From NCBI GenBank assembly GCA_016710385.1, contig JADJVX010000017.1:1009306-1073305 (forward strand): a stretch of DNA of 64,000 nt, given 5' to 3'. The stretch is from Actinomycetales bacterium. GTDB lineage: Bacteria; Actinomycetota; Actinomycetes; Actinomycetales; Dermatophilaceae. Shown here in pieces: positions 24,150 through 32,086 of the stretch. Every line of letters begins with the position of its first letter. The stretch's first letter is position 1. The notes below the pieces were generated by a model, which saw only the letters and a program-made list of their open reading frames with translations, ran no database searches and was not told the DNA's origin. The translations under genes were made by a program, and so were the position numbers.

Positions 24150-25553
24150 TCAGGCCCCGTCGACGATCTCGGCGGCCGAGGTGGCGACCGCCGCGGCCAC
24201 GGCGGCATCGGCGATGCCGAGCCAGCCGCACAGGGCGACCGCCGACTCTTCCAGCGACCCGGTGACGAGCCCGGCGACCTCCCCGACATGGGCGTCGGTG
24301 ATGGGGGCGCCGTGGCCGCGCAGGTGGCACAACCAGGCGGCGACGGCACGCACCGCGCCGGAGGGCATACCCCCGGCAGCGCGGTCGGCGAGCAGCGTCG
24401 GGACGATCCGGATCGGGATCTTCTGGGTGCCATCGGCGGCGATCTGGGCGAGCAGGTGGCGGATGTTGGGGTTGCGGTAACGCTCCAGCAGGGCCGTGCG
24501 GTAGCTCGCGATCTCCTCGGCGTGTAGCGGCAGGTGCCGGGCGGCGTCATCCCACCACTGCTGCACCCAGCCCTCGACGACGGGGTCGGCGATGGCGTCG
24601 GCGACTGTCTCGGCGCCGCGGATCGACGCGCCATAGGCCATCAGCGAGTGCGAGCCGTTGAGCAGCCGCAGCTTGCGGTTCTCGAAGGGCACGATGTCCT
24701 CGACGAAGGTCGCGCCGGCGGCATCCCACGCGGGCCGAGGCGAGACGAACTCGCCGGCGAGCACCCACTCGATGAAGGGTTCGGTGACGACGAGCGCGCG
24801 GTCGTCGACCCCGGTCTGGGCCAGGAGCGCGTCGTGGTCGGCGTCTGTCGCGCGCGGGGTGATCCGGTCGACCATCGTCGTGACGAAACCGACGTGGGAG
24901 TCCATCCACGCGAGCAGCGTCGGGTCGACGGCGCGGGCCCCGTCGGTGATGACGTGCTGGGCCATCTCGCCGTTGTCGGGCACGTTGTCGCAGGGCACGA
25001 AGGTCAGCGGGCCGGCGTCGGCGGCGCGACGGGCCAGCAGCCCCGCGACGAACTTGCCGGGCGCGGTCGTCACGGCGGCCCGGGGGTCGACCCGCAGCAT
25101 GGCGATGTCGGCGGCGACAGCGGGGTCGGTGAGGTCAAGGCCGCCGGACTCGTTGCGGCGATAGCCGGCCTCGGTCACCGTGCTCGTGACGATCGACAGG
25201 GCCGGGTCGGCGAAATAGCCCAGCCACGCGGCGTGGTCGTCGGACCCGTGCACCGCGACGATGCTCGAGATGACCTCCGGGCGCGGGCCCTCAGGGTGGT
25301 TGACGACCAGGGTGTAGAGGTTGTCCTGGGCGGCCATGATCTCGGCCGGGCCCACACCCATGCCGGTGAAGGCGGCGATCCCCCAGTCGGCGGCATCAGG
25401 TGCGTTCTCGGTAAACCAGCACTGGTGAGCGCGGAAGAAGTTGCCCAGGCCCAGGTGGACGATCCGCACCGGCGCGGCCGGGCGGCCGTCCGTGGCTCGG
25501 GACAGCCGCCGGCCGGTCGCGGGCCGGGGCGGGACAGCTGCGGGGGTGCTCAT
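24150..25553 (-). CDS. uxuB: Mannitol dehydrogenase-family fructuronate reductase
   Basis: 467 residues. N-terminal Rossmann start VRIVHLGLGNFFRAHQCWF and the family signature block with KLRLLNGSHSLMAYGA (the catalytic Lys and the NGxHS motif) are intact. The enzyme reduces D-fructuronate to D-mannonate with NADH; tagaturonate reductase (to altronate) is the main alternative. Its ATG overlaps the uxaC stop (ATGA). With UxaC it covers the first two steps of glucuronate breakdown. Confidence 0.85.
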   Translation of the reverse strand: MSTPAAVPPRPATGRRLSRATDGRPAAPVRIVHLGLGNFFRAHQCWFTENAPDAADWGIAAFTGMGVGPAEIMAAQDNLYTLVVNHPEGPRPEVISSIVAVHGSDDHAAWLGYFADPALSIVTSTVTEAGYRRNESGGLDLTDPAVAADIAMLRVDPRAAVTTAPGKFVAGLLARRAADAGPLTFVPCDNVPDNGEMAQHVITDGARAVDPTLLAWMDSHVGFVTTMVDRITPRATDADHDALLAQTGVDDRALVVTEPFIEWVLAGEFVSPRPAWDAAGATFVEDIVPFENRKLRLLNGSHSLMAYGASIRGAETVADAIADPVVEGWVQQWWDDAARHLPLHAEEIASYRTALLERYRNPNIRHLLAQIAADGTQKIPIRIVPTLLADRAAGGMPSGAVRAVAAWLCHLRGHGAPITDAHVGEVAGLVTGSLEESAVALCGWLGIADAAVAAAVATSAAEIVDGA

Positions 25554-26989
25554 AGCTTGAAGACCTTCCGGGGGTTGGTGGCAACGAGGTCGTATGCCGT
25601 GTCGGCGGCTTCGTCCTCGTCGAGACGGTGCTCGGCGACGAGCCGGGCCAGGAAACCGCAATCGAGGCGCCGCGACATGTCGTGGCGAGCGGGGATGGAG
25701 CAGAAGGCGCGGGTGTCGTCGATGAAGCCCGAGGTGCGGCTGAAGCCGGCGGTCTCGGTCACCGCACCGCGGAACCGGCGGATCGCCTCGGGCGCGTCGA
25801 TGAACCACCAGGGCACACCGGCATACACGCTGGGGTAGACCCCGGCCAGCGGCGCGATCTCGCGGGAGAAGGTCGTCTCGTCGAGGGTGAAGAGCACGAG
25901 GTGGAAGCCCGCCGCCGTGCCGAAGCGCTCGAGCAGCGGTTGCAGCCCGCGGGTGAACTCGACCGAGATCGGGATGTCGAAGCCCACGTCGGCGCCGAAC
26001 CGCTCAAACGCCGCGGTGTGATGGTTGCGGGCGACCGCCGGGTGCAGGGTCATGACCAGGCCGTCCTCGACCGCCATCCGCGCCATTTCGACGAGCATGT
26101 GGCGACGGAAGGCGGTGCACTGCTGCTCGGTGGCCGTGCCGGCGAGGGCGGCGGCATAGATCGCGCTGGCCTCGGCATCGGTGAGCGAGAGGGTGACGAC
26201 GTCGGCGTGGCTGTGGTCGGTCGACACCGCGCCGTGGTCCTTGAAGTAGGCGCGGCGGTTTTCCAGGGCGGCGAGGTAGCCGGCATACCTGCCGGTGTCG
26301 ATGCCCGACGCGTGCCCGAGCGCGGCGACGAGCGCGGGCCAGTCGGGGCGCGCAGGTTCCAGATAGCGGTCGGGGCGGAAGGTCGGCAGCACCCGCCGCG
26401 GATAGCCCTCGTCGGCGAGCGCGCGGTGGTGGCGCAGGTCGTCGCAGGGGTCGTCGGTCGTCGCGATGAGGGCGATGTCGAAGCGGTCCATCAGGGCTCG
26501 AGGCCGGTATGCCGGGTCGGCCAGGCACGCGGCGATCTGGTCGTAGATCGCGTCGGCGGTCTGCGCGGACGGGCGTTGGGTGACCCCGAAGATCTCGACG
26601 AGCTCGGTCTCCATCCAGTAGCGGCTCGGCGTTCCGCGGTAGAGCGGCCAGCGTTCGCAGAAGATCCGCCAGGCGCGCCGGGCGCCGTCGGCGTCGAGCG
26701 CGCGGCCGGAGGTGGCAGCTCCCATGCCGAGGTCGGCGAGGTCGACGCCGTCGGCGTGCAGCAGCCGGCAGACGTAGTGGTCGGGGCTGAGCAGCAGCGA
26801 GGTCGGGTCGTGGAAGGGCAGGTCCTGGGCGATCCACTCCGGCGGCACGTGGCCGTGCGGGGAGATGATCGGCAGGTCCTTGACGTGACTGTAGAGCCGC
26901 CGGGCGATGGCCCGCTCGGTGGGTTCGGCGGGCAGCATCCGGTCGGGGTGCAGCGTCCAGGCGGCGGTCGTCTCGGCCATGTCAGCCAT
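25550..26989 (-). CDS. uxaC: Glucuronate/galacturonate isomerase
   Basis: 479 residues from the ATG at 26,989 (an ATG at 26,980 is equally possible). An amidohydrolase-like fold with the early SPHGHVPPEW metal-binding segment, the FDIALIATTDDPCDD block and the end DTRAFCSIPARHDMSRRLD, all typical of UxaC. It converts glucuronate to fructuronate or galacturonate to tagaturonate. It begins the uxaC-uxuB-kinase operon, divergent from the larA-like gene, with the shared operator in the 91-bp gap. Confidence 0.92.
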   Translation of the reverse strand: MADMAETTAAWTLHPDRMLPAEPTERAIARRLYSHVKDLPIISPHGHVPPEWIAQDLPFHDPTSLLLSPDHYVCRLLHADGVDLADLGMGAATSGRALDADGARRAWRIFCERWPLYRGTPSRYWMETELVEIFGVTQRPSAQTADAIYDQIAACLADPAYRPRALMDRFDIALIATTDDPCDDLRHHRALADEGYPRRVLPTFRPDRYLEPARPDWPALVAALGHASGIDTGRYAGYLAALENRRAYFKDHGAVSTDHSHADVVTLSLTDAEASAIYAAALAGTATEQQCTAFRRHMLVEMARMAVEDGLVMTLHPAVARNHHTAAFERFGADVGFDIPISVEFTRGLQPLLERFGTAAGFHLVLFTLDETTFSREIAPLAGVYPSVYAGVPWWFIDAPEAIRRFRGAVTETAGFSRTSGFIDDTRAFCSIPARHDMSRRLDCGFLARLVAEHRLDEDEAADTAYDLVATNPRKVFKL

Positions 26990-27012
26990 CGTTCGCTGCT
27001 GGCTTGTGGGCC

Positions 27013-27037
27013 GGCAACCGGTTGCCAGGTGTTGCCA
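27013..27037. promoter_or_regulatory. Palindrome and shared operator between uxaC and the larA-like gene
   Basis: The perfect 14-bp palindrome GGCAACCGGTTGCC (27,013-27,026) overlaps the direct pair GTTGCCA (27,021-27,027) and GTTGCCA (27,031-27,037). It sits in a 91-bp divergent promoter region, a good position for a repressor that controls both sides. Palindromic CG-centred sites are typical for LacI-family proteins. Confidence 0.65.
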
Positions 27038-27080
27038 TCCGGTCTTGCCGGGGCGGCCGAGCGGGTCGCACAGTGGAACC

Positions 27081-28373
27081 ATGACGATCACGTCCGAAGC
27101 CCCCGCCCAGAACTACCGGGCCGCCGTCCGCCTCGGCGGGGCGGACGGCATACTGACTGAACGTCAGGTGCGAGACTTCATTTCAGCCCAGCTGGCCGCG
27201 ACCGACCTCGACGCCAAGTCGGTCTGCCTCGTCATCCCCGACGACACCCGGTCGTGCCCGCTGGCGATGTTGGTGGCAGCGGTCCACAGCGCGCTGCACG
27301 GCCGGGTCAGCCGGCTGACTGCCCTCGTCGCGCTCGGCACGCACAAGGCGATGACCGAGGAAGCACTGGGCGCGATGCTCGGCTTCGAGCCGGGCCAGCT
27401 GGAGCAGACCTATCCGGGGCTGCGGCTGCTCAACCACCAGTGGTGGGACCCGTCGACCTTCGTGGACCTGGGCACCATCCCGGCCGCGCGCATCGAGCAG
27501 CTGTCCGAGGGACGGCTGTCGCTGGACGTGCCGGTGCTGCTCAATCGCGAGATTGTCGAGCACGACGTGGCGATTGTCGTCGGTCCGGTGCTGCCGCACG
27601 AGGTGGTCGGCATCTCCGGTGGCAACAAGTACTTCTTCCCCGGGGTCGCCGGTCAGCAGATCATTGACGTCTCGCACTGGCTCGGTGCGCTCATCACCTC
27701 GGCCGAGATCATCGGCACGACCGGCCTCACGCCGGTGCGCGCGCTCATCAACGAGGGCGCCGCGCTCGTGCCGGCCGAGAAGCTCGCGCTCAAGGTCGTC
27801 GTCGAGGCCGGCAGCGACGCGCTGCACTCGATCTCCTATGGCGACACCATCTCGGCATGGGCCGACGCCGCCGAGGTCTGCGCGGCGACCCACGTCGAAT
27901 ACCTCGACGCGCCGGTGCGCCGCGTGTTGTCGCTCATCCCGCCGCTCTACAAGGACATTTGGACTGCCGCCAAGGGGTTCTACAAGCTCGAGCCGGTCGT
28001 CGCCGACGGCGGCGAGGTCATCCTCTACGCCCCCGACATCACCGAGATCGCCCAGATGCACCCGGAGATCTACGAGATCGGCTATCACTGCCGCGACTAC
28101 TTCGTGAAGCAGTGGGACCGGTTCAAGGATGTCCATTGGGGGGTGCTCGCGCACTCGACCCACCTGCGCGGCGCGGGCAGCTACGACGCGGCGACCGGGC
28201 AGGAACGGTTGCGGGTGCGCGTCACCCTCGCGACCGGCATACCGGAGCAGGTATGCCGTGCGGCGAACCTCGGCTACCTGGACCCGCGGGAGGTCGACAT
28301 CGCGGCCTTCGAGGCCGATCCCGACACCTTGGTCGTGCCCCAGGCGGGCGAGGTGCTCTTCCGCTTGCGCTGA
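27081..28373 (+). CDS. LarA-type nickel-dependent racemase/epimerase homologue
   Basis: 430 residues. All four catalytic positions known from lactate racemase LarA are found: His88 (GTHKAM), His173 (LPHEVVG), Lys183 (GGNKYFFPG) and His199 (VSHWLG), almost at the same numbers as LarA His108, His174, Lys184 and His200. The N-terminal DDTRSCP also fits. LarA proteins use a nickel pincer nucleotide made by LarB, LarC and LarE, none of which is here. LarA relatives with other alpha-hydroxyacid substrates, including gluconate, have been reported. Beside uxaC, uxuB and a gluconokinase-like gene, mannonate/gluconate C2 epimerase is my proposed role. Confidence 0.85.
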   Translation: MTITSEAPAQNYRAAVRLGGADGILTERQVRDFISAQLAATDLDAKSVCLVIPDDTRSCPLAMLVAAVHSALHGRVSRLTALVALGTHKAMTEEALGAMLGFEPGQLEQTYPGLRLLNHQWWDPSTFVDLGTIPAARIEQLSEGRLSLDVPVLLNREIVEHDVAIVVGPVLPHEVVGISGGNKYFFPGVAGQQIIDVSHWLGALITSAEIIGTTGLTPVRALINEGAALVPAEKLALKVVVEAGSDALHSISYGDTISAWADAAEVCAATHVEYLDAPVRRVLSLIPPLYKDIWTAAKGFYKLEPVVADGGEVILYAPDITEIAQMHPEIYEIGYHCRDYFVKQWDRFKDVHWGVLAHSTHLRGAGSYDAATGQERLRVRVTLATGIPEQVCRAANLGYLDPREVDIAAFEADPDTLVVPQAGEVLFRLR

Positions 28374-29353
28374 GCGGTGGAGGCGCGCACGACGAGCTTG
28401 GTCGGCAGCACGAGCGGCTCCTGCGAGGGTTTGGCGCCCTTGATCATCGCCACGACGTTGCCGACGGCGATCGAGCCCTGGGAGTGCAGCGGGGCGGCCA
28501 CGGTCGTGAGCGCGGGCGTGACGATGTCGTCGAGCAGGATGTTGTCGAAACCGACGACGCTGACCTCGTCGGGGATCTTGACCCCCATCGCCTGGAAGCC
28601 CTTGATGAGGCCGATCGCCATCTGGTCGTTGTAGGCGAGCACGGCGCTCGAGGGGCGTTCGGCGAAGTCGCGGGCGGCGCGCAGGCCGGCGCGGATCGTC
28701 GGCATGTAGGAGCCGAGGCGGCGGACCTTGAGGTCGAGCTCGTGCCCCGCCTCGAGGACGGCGCGCCACCGGACGCCGTCGGCCCAACTTGCCTCTGGCC
28801 CAGCGATGTAGGTGATCGTCGAGTGGCCCAGGCTGCCGAGGTGCTCCATCGCGCGGCGCACCCCACGCGGGTTGTCGGTGACGACCGAGTGGACGTCGGG
28901 CAGCACCCGGTTGAGCACGACGGTCGGCACCTGTTTGGCCATCATCCGGATCGCGGAGTCACTCATCCGGCTGCTCGACAGGACGATCCCGTCCACGGTG
29001 CCGAGTGCTCGCTCGACCGCGACCCGCTCGGCCCGGCTGGATTCCTGGGTGTCGCAGAGCATGAGGGCATAGCCGTTGACCGACGCGGAGTCGTGGGCCC
29101 CGCGGATGATCTCGACGTAGAACGGGTTGCCGATGTCGGACACGAAGAGCGCCAGCGTGCGGGTCTTCTTGTGGCTGGGTGCACCCGGGGCCTCGGTCGT
29201 CGCAACGCGGTAGCCGAGCTGCTCGGCCACCGCTCGGATGTGCGCGGCCGTCTGGGAGCTCACGCGTCCCGGGCGCGAGAACGCCCGGGACACCGTCGAT
29301 GGCGCGACCCCGGCCGCCTTGGCCACGTCGTAGACGGTCGGGCGCTTCTGCAT
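28274..29353 (-). CDS. LacI-family transcriptional regulator of the hexuronate locus
   Basis: 359 residues. N-terminal HTH TVYDVAKAAGVAPSTVSRAFSR, then a periplasmic-binding-protein-like sensor domain. The usual family end LVVRASTA is reached at about residue 330, and the frame then runs a further 30 residues across the 3' end of the larA-like gene on the other strand (about 100 bp antisense overlap). ATG at 29,353 fits the family. It probably represses the transporter, the divergent uxaC/larA-like promoters and itself through GTTGCCA repeats. Inducer unknown; a hexuronate or mannonate derivative is likely. Confidence 0.9.
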   Translation of the reverse strand: MQKRPTVYDVAKAAGVAPSTVSRAFSRPGRVSSQTAAHIRAVAEQLGYRVATTEAPGAPSHKKTRTLALFVSDIGNPFYVEIIRGAHDSASVNGYALMLCDTQESSRAERVAVERALGTVDGIVLSSSRMSDSAIRMMAKQVPTVVLNRVLPDVHSVVTDNPRGVRRAMEHLGSLGHSTITYIAGPEASWADGVRWRAVLEAGHELDLKVRRLGSYMPTIRAGLRAARDFAERPSSAVLAYNDQMAIGLIKGFQAMGVKIPDEVSVVGFDNILLDDIVTPALTTVAAPLHSQGSIAVGNVVAMIKGAKPSQEPLVLPTKLVVRASTAQRKRKSTSPAWGTTKVSGSASKAAMSTSRGSR

Positions 29354-29400
29354 GGTCACACGGTAGGACGTGGGTGGGGCGCGCGGGCCTGACAGCGCCC

Positions 29401-29436
29401 GGCAACACCATGGCAACACGCGGCAACTCTGGCAAT
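29401..29436. promoter_or_regulatory. GGCAAC repeats upstream of lacI-type gene
   Basis: GGCAAC occurs at 29,401, 29,412 and 29,422, with GGCAAT at 29,431: spacings 11, 10 and 9 bp. Read on the minus strand this is a series of GTTGCC half-sites upstream of the regulator start at 29,353, matching the sites at the other two promoters and suggesting autoregulation. Confidence 0.55.
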
Positions 29437-29556
29437 TGTGGGCACGGCCTGACTGCCCCGGTATGCCGGGTGGTCGCCTACGCCTGTGGGTTGGGCTTCC
29501 CGCTGGGGTCTGCCCTTGGGCTTGATCGCCTGACCTGGATGGAAGGGGCTAGGCGT

Positions 29557-29967
29557 TTAGGCGTTCAGACGCTCGAGAGGCTGCCCGGTGAGGGCCGCGA
29601 TGAGCTCGAAGTCCTGGTCCGAGTGCAATACCGTGAGACCGGCGAGTTCGGCGGCGGCCGCGGTGACCAGGTCTGGGATCGACGGTGCCCGGTGATGTCC
29701 TTCGCGGGCCAACAGCAGCTGGACCTGCACGGCACGGCCCTCGACCGCGGGCGTGAGGTATTCGACCGGCATCGACGACACCGGGGGGCGAGTCAACATC
29801 ACCCGAGCGTCGTCCCAGCTGCGCGCGGAGTAGCCGACCTCCAGCCGCGTCATCGAGGTGACCCGCACCAAGCGGCGTTCGATCCGCTCGGCCCACGTCA
29901 CCGCGTCCGGGCTCTGGCCAAGTCGGACCAGTGCTGACTTGTCGGCAAGCCACTGGGTCACTGCCAC
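29557..29967 (-). CDS. vapC: VapC-type PIN-domain toxin
   Basis: 136 residues. PIN nuclease features: an early acidic residue (WLADKSALVRL), the conserved Glu in SMTRLEVGYSAR, and the acidic cluster IPDLVTAAAAE with LHSDQDFELIA near the end. It would be an RNase held inactive by its antitoxin. GTG start overlaps the antitoxin stop by ten bases, a normal vapBC arrangement. Frame is intact. Confidence 0.88.
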   Translation of the reverse strand: MAVTQWLADKSALVRLGQSPDAVTWAERIERRLVRVTSMTRLEVGYSARSWDDARVMLTRPPVSSMPVEYLTPAVEGRAVQVQLLLAREGHHRAPSIPDLVTAAAAELAGLTVLHSDQDFELIAALTGQPLERLNA

Positions 29968-30179
29968 GCGGCGCCCATCACCTCGGGGTCGCCCAGGTCG
30001 CCAGCCAAGTCGGCGAACGCGGTCAGATCTGCCGCCGAAACGGCACTGTCCGCCGTTGCTGCGTCCGCCGCCAGCCGGCGACGGATGTACTCAACCCGGG
30101 ATAGGCCCAACCGTGCCGCGTGCGCATCGACGCCGGCCAGGACCACATCCGGCACGTCTCGGATCAACACGTCAGCCAT
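29958..30179 (-). CDS. vapB: VapB-type antitoxin
   Basis: 73 residues from ATG 30,179. The N-terminus MADVLIRDVPDVVLAGVDAHA with LGLSRVEYIRRRL is a ribbon-helix-helix DNA-binding domain of the FitA/VapB type. The rest would wrap the toxin. Paired GATATC sites upstream are suitable for autoregulation by the VapBC complex. Confidence 0.85.
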   Translation of the reverse strand: MADVLIRDVPDVVLAGVDAHAARLGLSRVEYIRRRLAADAATADSAVSAADLTAFADLAGDLGDPEVMGAAWQ

Positions 30180-30193
30180 TGCGACCACCTCCA

Positions 30194-30209
30194 GATATCT
30201 CACGATATC
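30194..30209 (-). promoter_or_regulatory. Paired GATATC sites upstream of vapBC
   Basis: GATATC occurs at 30,194-30,199 and 30,204-30,209, ten bases apart, 15 bp before the vapB start. As each is a palindrome on one face of the helix, it is a likely autoregulatory operator. Confidence 0.45.
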
Positions 30210-30221
30210 AACGTCTTCCTA

Positions 30222-30764
30222 TCACCGACTGGTGCGCCGCCCTGCCCGGGCCGCCCCCACCCTCCTCCCGGCAAGGGCGGTGAGTAGCACTGTGTCGTGC
30301 AGCCCGGCCAGCGACGCCTGCGGGTGGCTCCCTTCCGGCACGTGGTAGGTGGGCAGCTCGGCGATCAGGCGGTCGACCTCGTGCGCTGTCAAGGGACGCA
30401 CATCTCCGTCCTCGGGTCGCTCCCCACGGGGCAAGAACTGGATCGCGCCGGCACACTCCTTGCCCACCTGAGTCAACAAGCCCATCTTGTCGATGACGGT
30501 GACGTTGTAGGTCGTCGCCAGGTGGCTTCGCAGGTTGCCTTCGGGGAGCAACCCTTCCAAGAGCGAGGACACGGGCCGACGGTCGCCGTCGGTGATCGGA
30601 CGAGTGCCGACCGGCAACGACAGCGACATGGGACGGGCGCCGACGCCATAGCGATCAAGCGCTTGCTCGGTCTACTCGAGCCGGTACCGGAACGGACGAG
30701 GCTCGGTCAGGACGGCGGCGTGCTGACCATAGAGCCACACGTCAAGCGCGCGCGATCTAGCCAT
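30222..30764 (-). pseudogene. hipA: Broken hipA-type kinase toxin
   Basis: The HipA N-terminus starts at ATG 30,764 (RALDVWLYGQHAAVLTE) and meets an in-frame TAG at 30,672-30,674. Past this stop the same frame continues with unmistakable HipA sequence (SLLEGLLPEGNLRSHLA, then HPQASLAGLHDTVLLTAL), after which the GRPGRAA motif is found in another frame. The kinase domain itself is absent; vapB follows. So there is one nonsense codon, one frameshift and loss of two thirds of the gene. It cannot make an active kinase. Confidence 0.8.
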
Positions 30765-31000
30765 CGGTGATCCCGAACCCGGCCGAACTTGGCGACGATG
30801 ACGGCCTCCCGTCCCAGCTTCGCCAGCGCTTGCATGGCCGTGTCCATGCTCACCGAGCCGACCCGTTCCAGCCTTGATACGGTCATCCGACTGACTCCCA
30901 GCACCGCCGCAAGCTCGGTTTGCTGCCACCCCTTCTCACGCCGTGCGTCCCGGATGGCCGCACCCAGGTCTGCAGGGGTCAGAGCCCGCGTGTGATACAT
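30707..31000 (-). CDS. hipB: HipB-like HTH antitoxin
   Basis: 97 residues from ATG 31,000. The HTH segment LGAAIRDARREKGWQQTELA, then VLGVSRMTVSRLERVG, is typical of HipB/XRE proteins. The last 25 residues overlap the hipA start by 58 bp and are longer than usual. With hipA destroyed, this is an orphan antitoxin or DNA-binding relic. Confidence 0.7.
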   Translation of the reverse strand: MYHTRALTPADLGAAIRDARREKGWQQTELAAVLGVSRMTVSRLERVGSVSMDTAMQALAKLGREAVIVAKFGRVRDHRWLDRARLTCGSMVSTPPS

Positions 31001-31140
31001 ATGTTGACCATGCTGCACTAGCGGCCAATGCTCGCTATTTTGTGCACTTCGCCGACACAGCCACCTGCCGAGGCGCCCCCGCTCGGCAACGGGACGTGAA
31101 CCGCCCAAGGTTTCATACCGCTCCTGCCTGAGTCCAGGAG

Positions 31141-31380
31141 GATGAGCACATGCCGTAGGTGATTCAGCCCGAGTTGAAGGCTCGGGCTGTGCGTTTGGTG
31201 TTGGAGCACCGGGCGGAGTACCGACGATGACGGCCGCGGTGTCGGCTGTGTCCAGGCAGGTTGGTGTCGGCAAGGAGTCGTTGCGCCGGTGGGTGACACA
31301 GGCCAGCGTCGACGCCGTGACCGGCCGGGCGTGACCACCGAAGAGGTGGAGGAAATCCGCCGGCTCAAAGCGGAGAACGA
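31141..31380 (+). pseudogene. Remnant of an IS3-type OrfA
   Basis: Translation in two frames gives ELKARAVRLVLEHRAEYR and then SRQVGVGKESLRRWVTQASVD and EEVEEIRRLKAENE, the HTH and leucine-zipper region of an IS3-family OrfA. Stops lie in frame and the sequence ends abruptly at about 31,380, where Rhs core sequence of the opposite strand begins. No OrfB is left. It marks the left boundary of the Rhs array. Confidence 0.75.
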
Positions 31381-31533
31381 GTACCCCACAGTCGAGACCC
31401 CACCACCAGCCCCAGTACTCGAACCGACGGTCACCCGCCCAGCAATGTCAGAGGTGGTGGTCGCGATCACGGCGATCTCGCGGCGGCTCCGCTCACGTAT
31501 GCCGGTCAGTGCCGGTTCACACGAACCGCTCAA
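31381..31533 (-). pseudogene. Rhs core fragment (outermost, truncated)
   Basis: Minus-strand reading gives ATTTSDIAGRVTVGSSTG followed by GGGVSTVGYS, the same core passage that opens the other mid-core slices in the array. It is cut at 31,381 by the IS3 OrfA remnant. It starts right after the immunity gene at 31,535, as elsewhere in the array. Confidence 0.6.
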
Positions 31534-31534
31534 A

Positions 31535-31759
31535 TCAGGGGATGAAGGCCAGGTTCTTCGTCTCGAAGTATTGCTTAGCTAAAGCTCGCGGCCATGCAAG
31601 AAATAACTGAAGGATCAAATACCATACAGGTATGGTCACCAAACACCACCAGCCCTGAGCGCCCGAAACCGTTTGAGTGATAGTGGTTACAGTCTGGAGC
31701 ATGAATAGCACACCGCAAGCCCAACTGCCTATTCTATATCGTGCGATATGATTTGTCAT
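31535..31759 (-). CDS. Small membrane protein, candidate immunity protein
   Basis: 74 residues from ATG 31,759 with two hydrophobic segments (SWACGVLFMLQTVTTI and CLVTIPVWYLILQLFLAW). It begins 22 bp after the stop of a toxin-tip scrap and is followed directly by Rhs core, the position occupied by immunity genes in this array. Lower GC than the core. No family recognised; the role is inferred from place and size. Confidence 0.5.
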   Translation of the reverse strand: MTNHIARYRIGSWACGVLFMLQTVTTITQTVSGAQGWWCLVTIPVWYLILQLFLAWPRALAKQYFETKNLAFIP

Positions 31760-31781
31760 TTCAGGGCTCCGTGTTGGCTGA

Positions 31782-31935
31782 CTAGAAGGTTAGGTTGACC
31801 ATCGTTCCGATCCTTGCGCCACCTCCATTGCCGATTCCTACATCGAACTCAACGGGTTGATTCCGTTCGAGGTTCTTCGAGACATTCGCTGTGACAAATT
31901 GTCCGCCTCCGGCAACCCCATTGACGCTCACACCC
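31782..31935 (-). pseudogene. Toxin-tip scrap
   Basis: An open stretch on the minus strand ends at TAG 31,782-31,784 with a Gly/Asn-rich beta-type sequence (VSVNGVAGGGQFVTANVSK and VEFDVGIGNGGGARIG). It has no start of its own and fades into unrecognisable sequence up to about 32,085. I read it as the 3' end of a lost Rhs tip preceding the small membrane immunity gene. Confidence 0.35.
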
Positions 31936-32086
31936 CGCCGCACCAGAGATCCGTGTCATCCAACGTAAACAGCTTTTCCACCAAATCCGACTCCGCGGAA
32001 CGAGACCGTCGGGTGCCCTCACTGATATGAGACGCCTCCACAAGCAACACTCGACCAGGTGCGGCGACCCACTGTTGAGCACACGA

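Noticed and set aside
31849..32082. 77-codon minus-strand frame before the lipoprotein cassette
   Set aside because: Cys/Trp/Arg-rich with no ribosome site; another frame of the same stretch matches a tip scrap better.
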